From positions 1 to 6,739 of the forward strand of contig DVLK01000089.1 in the NCBI GenBank assembly GCA_018715545.1: 6,739 nucleotides of DNA, given 5' to 3'. A program made the translations under genes and the position numbers. Shown one piece after another: positions 4,265 through 6,739 of the stretch (position 1 is its first letter; each line of letters begins with the position of its first letter). The DNA comes from Candidatus Caccovivens faecavium (GTDB lineage: Bacteria; Bacillota; Clostridia; Christensenellales; UBA1242). The notes beneath the pieces are model-generated. The model was not told the DNA's origin. It was given only the letters and a program-made list of their open reading frames with translations, and made no database searches.

Positions 4265-6217
4265 ATGGCAGAAAAAAATTATGAGTCAAAAGATATTGTG
4301 GTTTTAGAGGGGTTGGATGCTGTCCGACTTCGTCCAGGCATGTATATCGGAACGACGAGTGCGCGTGGTTATCATCATATACTTTGGGAAATTGTTGATA
4401 ATGCTATTGATGAAATTAGCAATGGTTATGGCGATACAATAAAAATTTTTTTAAACGAGGACGGAAGTGCCACAGTTAGCGACAATGGTCGTGGTATACC
4501 TGTTGATATTCATCCAACTTTAAAAAAGAGTGGTGTTGAGGTTGTATATACAACACTTCACGCTGGCGGAAAATTTAATACCGATAACTATAAATTTTCT
4601 GGCGGACTTCACGGTGTGGGAGCTTCGGTTACCAATGCACTTTCAAGATGGTGCAAGGTGACAGTTTGCAAAAATGGAAAGAAATACTTTATTGAGTTTC
4701 ATTCATATGAGGACGAGAATGGAAAAATTCATAGCGGTGTGCCTGTTGCCCCTTTAAAGGAAATTGGAGATAGTAAGGAAACAGGAACAACTGTTACATT
4801 TCTTCCAGATGACAGGGTGTTTGGTGAACAGAAATTTAACTTGGAAGCGATTGTTAGGCGTGCGCGAGAGCTTGCGTTTCTTAACAAAGGCTTGAAGATT
4901 GAAGTTTATGATAAAATAACAGGGGAAGACTATAAGTTTCACTATGAAGGTGGCATTTCAGACTTTGCGCTTTATCTTGTGGAGGGCAAGACTACACTTT
5001 TTAAAGAACCTATTTATTTCAGCGCAGAAAGCAAGGTGTTGCAATTAGAGGTGAGTATAATTTACACCGACTCATACACAGAAAATACCTTTTCCTTTGT
5101 TAATAATATTCCTACAACCGAAGGTGGTATGCATGAAACAGGCTTTAAGTCAGCTTTTACTAAGGTCTTTAATGATTATGCTAGAAATAACGGATTTTTG
5201 AAAGATAAAGAACAAAATCTTCTAGGAGAGGATTTTAGAGAGGGCTTAACCACTATCATCAATGTTAAGATGAACAATGTTCAGTTTGAAGGTCAGACAA
5301 AGACTAAGCTTGGCAACATTGAAGCAAAAACAGAGGTAGAAAATTTAACCTTGCGTGAGCTGGCAAGAATTTTAGATGACAAGAAAAATGCGCCTATTGC
5401 TGAGATAATCATAAATAAAGCTAAGCAGGCAGCAAAAGTTAGGCTTGCTGCTAAAAAAGCTAAGGAGCTCACCCGTGCAAAAGCAAATGCAGAGAACTTT
5501 AATCTTGTTGGTAAGCTTGCATCCTGCTCTTCAAGAAATAGGGAAAAGAATGAACTTTTCATCGTTGAGGGCGATTCTGCGGGCGGTTCAGCAAAGCAGG
5601 GAAGAGATAGGTCATTCCAAGCCATCTTACCACTTCGAGGTAAGCCGTTAAACGCCGAAAAGAAAAGAGTTGACCAAGTTCTTGCAAATGAAGAAATAAG
5701 AACGATTATATCTGCGCTAGATACTGGGTTTGGCGAAGATTTTGACCTTGATAGTTTAAGGTATAATAAGGTTATCATTCTTTCCGATGCTGACCAAGAT
5801 GGTGCACACATAAGAGCAATACTACTTACTTTCTTTTTCCGCTATATGCGACCATTAATTACAGATGGACATGTCTTTATTGGACTTCCACCATTATATA
5901 AGGTATATAAAAAAGATTATGAAAAATATGTTTACAGCGATGCTGAGCTTCCAAATGCGGTTAAAGCGGTTGGTAAAGGATATATGATACAGCGTTATAA
6001 AGGTCTTGGTGAAATGAATCCAGAACAGCTTTGGGAAACGACTATGGATCCAGAAAAGCGTACACTAATTCAAGTTACAATTGAGGACGCGGCTGAGGCA
6101 GAGAAGCTTATCACCACACTCATGGGCGATGCTATTGAAGATAGAAAGGCATATATTAACGAACACGCTAACTTTGACCGCGAAGATACTTTTATGAAAG
6201 ATTACAGTAAAATTTGA
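4265..6217 (+). CDS. parE: Type IIA DNA topoisomerase subunit B, ParE-like (topoisomerase IV; GyrB family)
   Basis: The 650-residue subunit binds and hydrolyses ATP to drive DNA strand passage with a ParC/GyrA partner. The GHKL ATPase domain shows RLRPGMYIG (21-29), WEIVDNAIDE (41-50, Glu42 general base and Asn46 for Mg), DNGRGIP (73-79) and SGGLHGVGAS (112-121). The transducer contains EGGMHETGFKSAF (286-298) and QFEGQTKTKLGN (340-351). The TOPRIM domain has VEGDSAGGSAKQGRD (434-448, Glu435) and SDADQDGAH (507-515, Asp508/510/512). The tail has QRYKGLGEMNPEQLW (576-590). HETGFK, FNDYAR, SRNREKNEL, VFIGLPPLYKV and TTLMGD resemble recalled Firmicutes ParE more than GyrB, while WEIVDN and DNGRGIPV are more GyrB-like. 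I therefore favour parE, though automated annotation might say gyrB. The start follows GGAG at 4255. An ORF follows nine bases after the stop, implying an operon. Confidence 0.96.
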   Translation: MAEKNYESKDIVVLEGLDAVRLRPGMYIGTTSARGYHHILWEIVDNAIDEISNGYGDTIKIFLNEDGSATVSDNGRGIPVDIHPTLKKSGVEVVYTTLHAGGKFNTDNYKFSGGLHGVGASVTNALSRWCKVTVCKNGKKYFIEFHSYEDENGKIHSGVPVAPLKEIGDSKETGTTVTFLPDDRVFGEQKFNLEAIVRRARELAFLNKGLKIEVYDKITGEDYKFHYEGGISDFALYLVEGKTTLFKEPIYFSAESKVLQLEVSIIYTDSYTENTFSFVNNIPTTEGGMHETGFKSAFTKVFNDYARNNGFLKDKEQNLLGEDFREGLTTIINVKMNNVQFEGQTKTKLGNIEAKTEVENLTLRELARILDDKKNAPIAEIIINKAKQAAKVRLAAKKAKELTRAKANAENFNLVGKLASCSSRNREKNELFIVEGDSAGGSAKQGRDRSFQAILPLRGKPLNAEKKRVDQVLANEEIRTIISALDTGFGEDFDLDSLRYNKVIILSDADQDGAHIRAILLTFFFRYMRPLITDGHVFIGLPPLYKVYKKDYEKYVYSDAELPNAVKAVGKGYMIQRYKGLGEMNPEQLWETTMDPEKRTLIQVTIEDAAEAEKLITTLMGDAIEDRKAYINEHANFDREDTFMKDYSKI

Positions 6218-6226
6218 TGAGGTAAC

Positions 6227-6739
6227 ATGGACGATAGGGATAACGACGAACTTAATAAGCCGATAGAGGGGCAGATGTGCTATGATGAACTTTTGCTTCC
6301 TGAGGAGGAAAAGGAGGAGGAAGAGCCTGCGCCTATCGTTTTGGACGGTCAAATGGATATTTGGTCACTTGAACAACAAGAACAAAAAGATGATACAAAA
6401 GAATTGCCTTCTAATGCCGAAGAAGAGAATGTAGCTGAAAAAAGCTATGAAGAACATATCAAAGAAAAGAAAGTAATTAATGCTGAAAAGTCGCAAGGAG
6501 GTTTAGAAAGTGTCGATGATGTAATTGTCGATAGCGACAAACCTCATGAAACAGAAGTTGATAAAAAAGACGGTCAAAAGATAGCCGAAGACGAAAAAGA
6601 AGAAAGATTTAAAAGCGGACAGAATGCTAAGCGGTTAGTAAATGAAGTCAAAATCAAGCAAAAAGACGAAAAGTTAGAAGCCAATGATGTAAGTTTTGTT
6701 GAAGAAAGTAAAGAAGACGAAAGTATAGAAAATGTTGAA
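6227..6739 (+). CDS. Acidic low-complexity protein, N-terminal part (runs off window); possibly extended ParC/GyrA
   Basis: The ATG at 6227 follows GAGG (6219-6222) by four bases and lies nine bases after the parE stop, so the two are probably one operon. The frame is open for 171 codons to the window end. The visible part has 56 Asp/Glu and 24 Lys/Arg, one Cys, one Trp and few other aromatics, which suggests an intrinsically disordered region. An acidic run is at 26-33. The only hydrophobic islands are YDELLLP (19-25) and PIVLDGQMDIWSL (36-48). GQM occurs twice (15-17 and 41-43), in EGQMCYDEL and DGQMDIWSL. No catalytic motif of ParC or GyrA is reached. The usual neighbour of parE in Firmicutes is parC, so this may be a ParC with a long acidic extension, or a separate protein. 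I do not recognise the family. Confidence 0.85.
   Translation, partial: MDDRDNDELNKPIEGQMCYDELLLPEEEKEEEEPAPIVLDGQMDIWSLEQQEQKDDTKELPSNAEEENVAEKSYEEHIKEKKVINAEKSQGGLESVDDVIVDSDKPHETEVDKKDGQKIAEDEKEERFKSGQNAKRLVNEVKIKQKDEKLEANDVSFVEESKEDESIENVE

Noticed and set aside
5293..5811. Minus-strand ORF of 172 codons inside parE
   Set aside because: It is fully within the strongly conserved TOPRIM coding region, has Ser/Ala/Leu-rich content without motifs, and is a codon-bias shadow.
6065..6352. Minus-strand ORF of 95 codons spanning the parE end and the next gene
   Set aside because: It overlaps conserved parE tail motifs and the start of the acidic ORF, and has no supporting ribosome site or recognisable similarity.

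Overview
The window is AT-rich bacterial DNA with short intergenic gaps, Shine-Dalgarno-like ribosome sites (AAGGAG, AGAGG, GGAG) and Lys/Asn/Ile/Glu-rich proteins. This suggests a low-GC Bacillota, probably of the Clostridia type. TGA, TAA and TAG all act as stops and Trp is encoded by TGG, so the code is standard bacterial and not the Mycoplasma code. The subtilase, MurG and topoisomerase sequences fit that placement by recalled family resemblance. No phage, IS, CRISPR, tRNA or rRNA sequence is visible.

Layout. Positions 1-211 hold a candidate promoter whose -10 region lies inside an 8+8 bp inverted repeat. Next comes an ABC-type ATPase-like gene (212-856) that keeps Walker A but has lost most other catalytic motifs, followed by a strong terminator at 966-990. 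A small Asn-rich protein gene (1005-1322, minus) diverges from a two-gene unit: an 89-residue helical protein of unknown function (1403-1672), whose end overlaps the start of an intracellular subtilisin-type protease (1659-2798). The protease gene and murG (2854-3876, minus) converge on one hairpin at 2842-2864 that can terminate transcription in both directions.

Positions 3877-4264 form a 388-base gene-free divergent region with candidate promoters for murG and for the following gene, plus several small AT-rich dyads. A type IIA topoisomerase B subunit follows (4265-6217). Its central and C-terminal motifs look more like ParE (topoisomerase IV) than GyrB. Nine bases after its stop begins an acidic, low-complexity ORF that runs off the window end (6227-6739). 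By position it could be the start of the partner A subunit (ParC/GyrA) with an unusual disordered extension, or a separate protein.

Three parts are conventional housekeeping: peptidoglycan lipid II synthesis (MurG), chromosome topology (ParE-like) and cytosolic proteolysis (subtilase). The less explained parts are the degenerate ABC protein with its palindromic promoter, the small-protein/protease unit, and the acidic ORF behind the topoisomerase. I see no convincing complete novel defence or mobile system.
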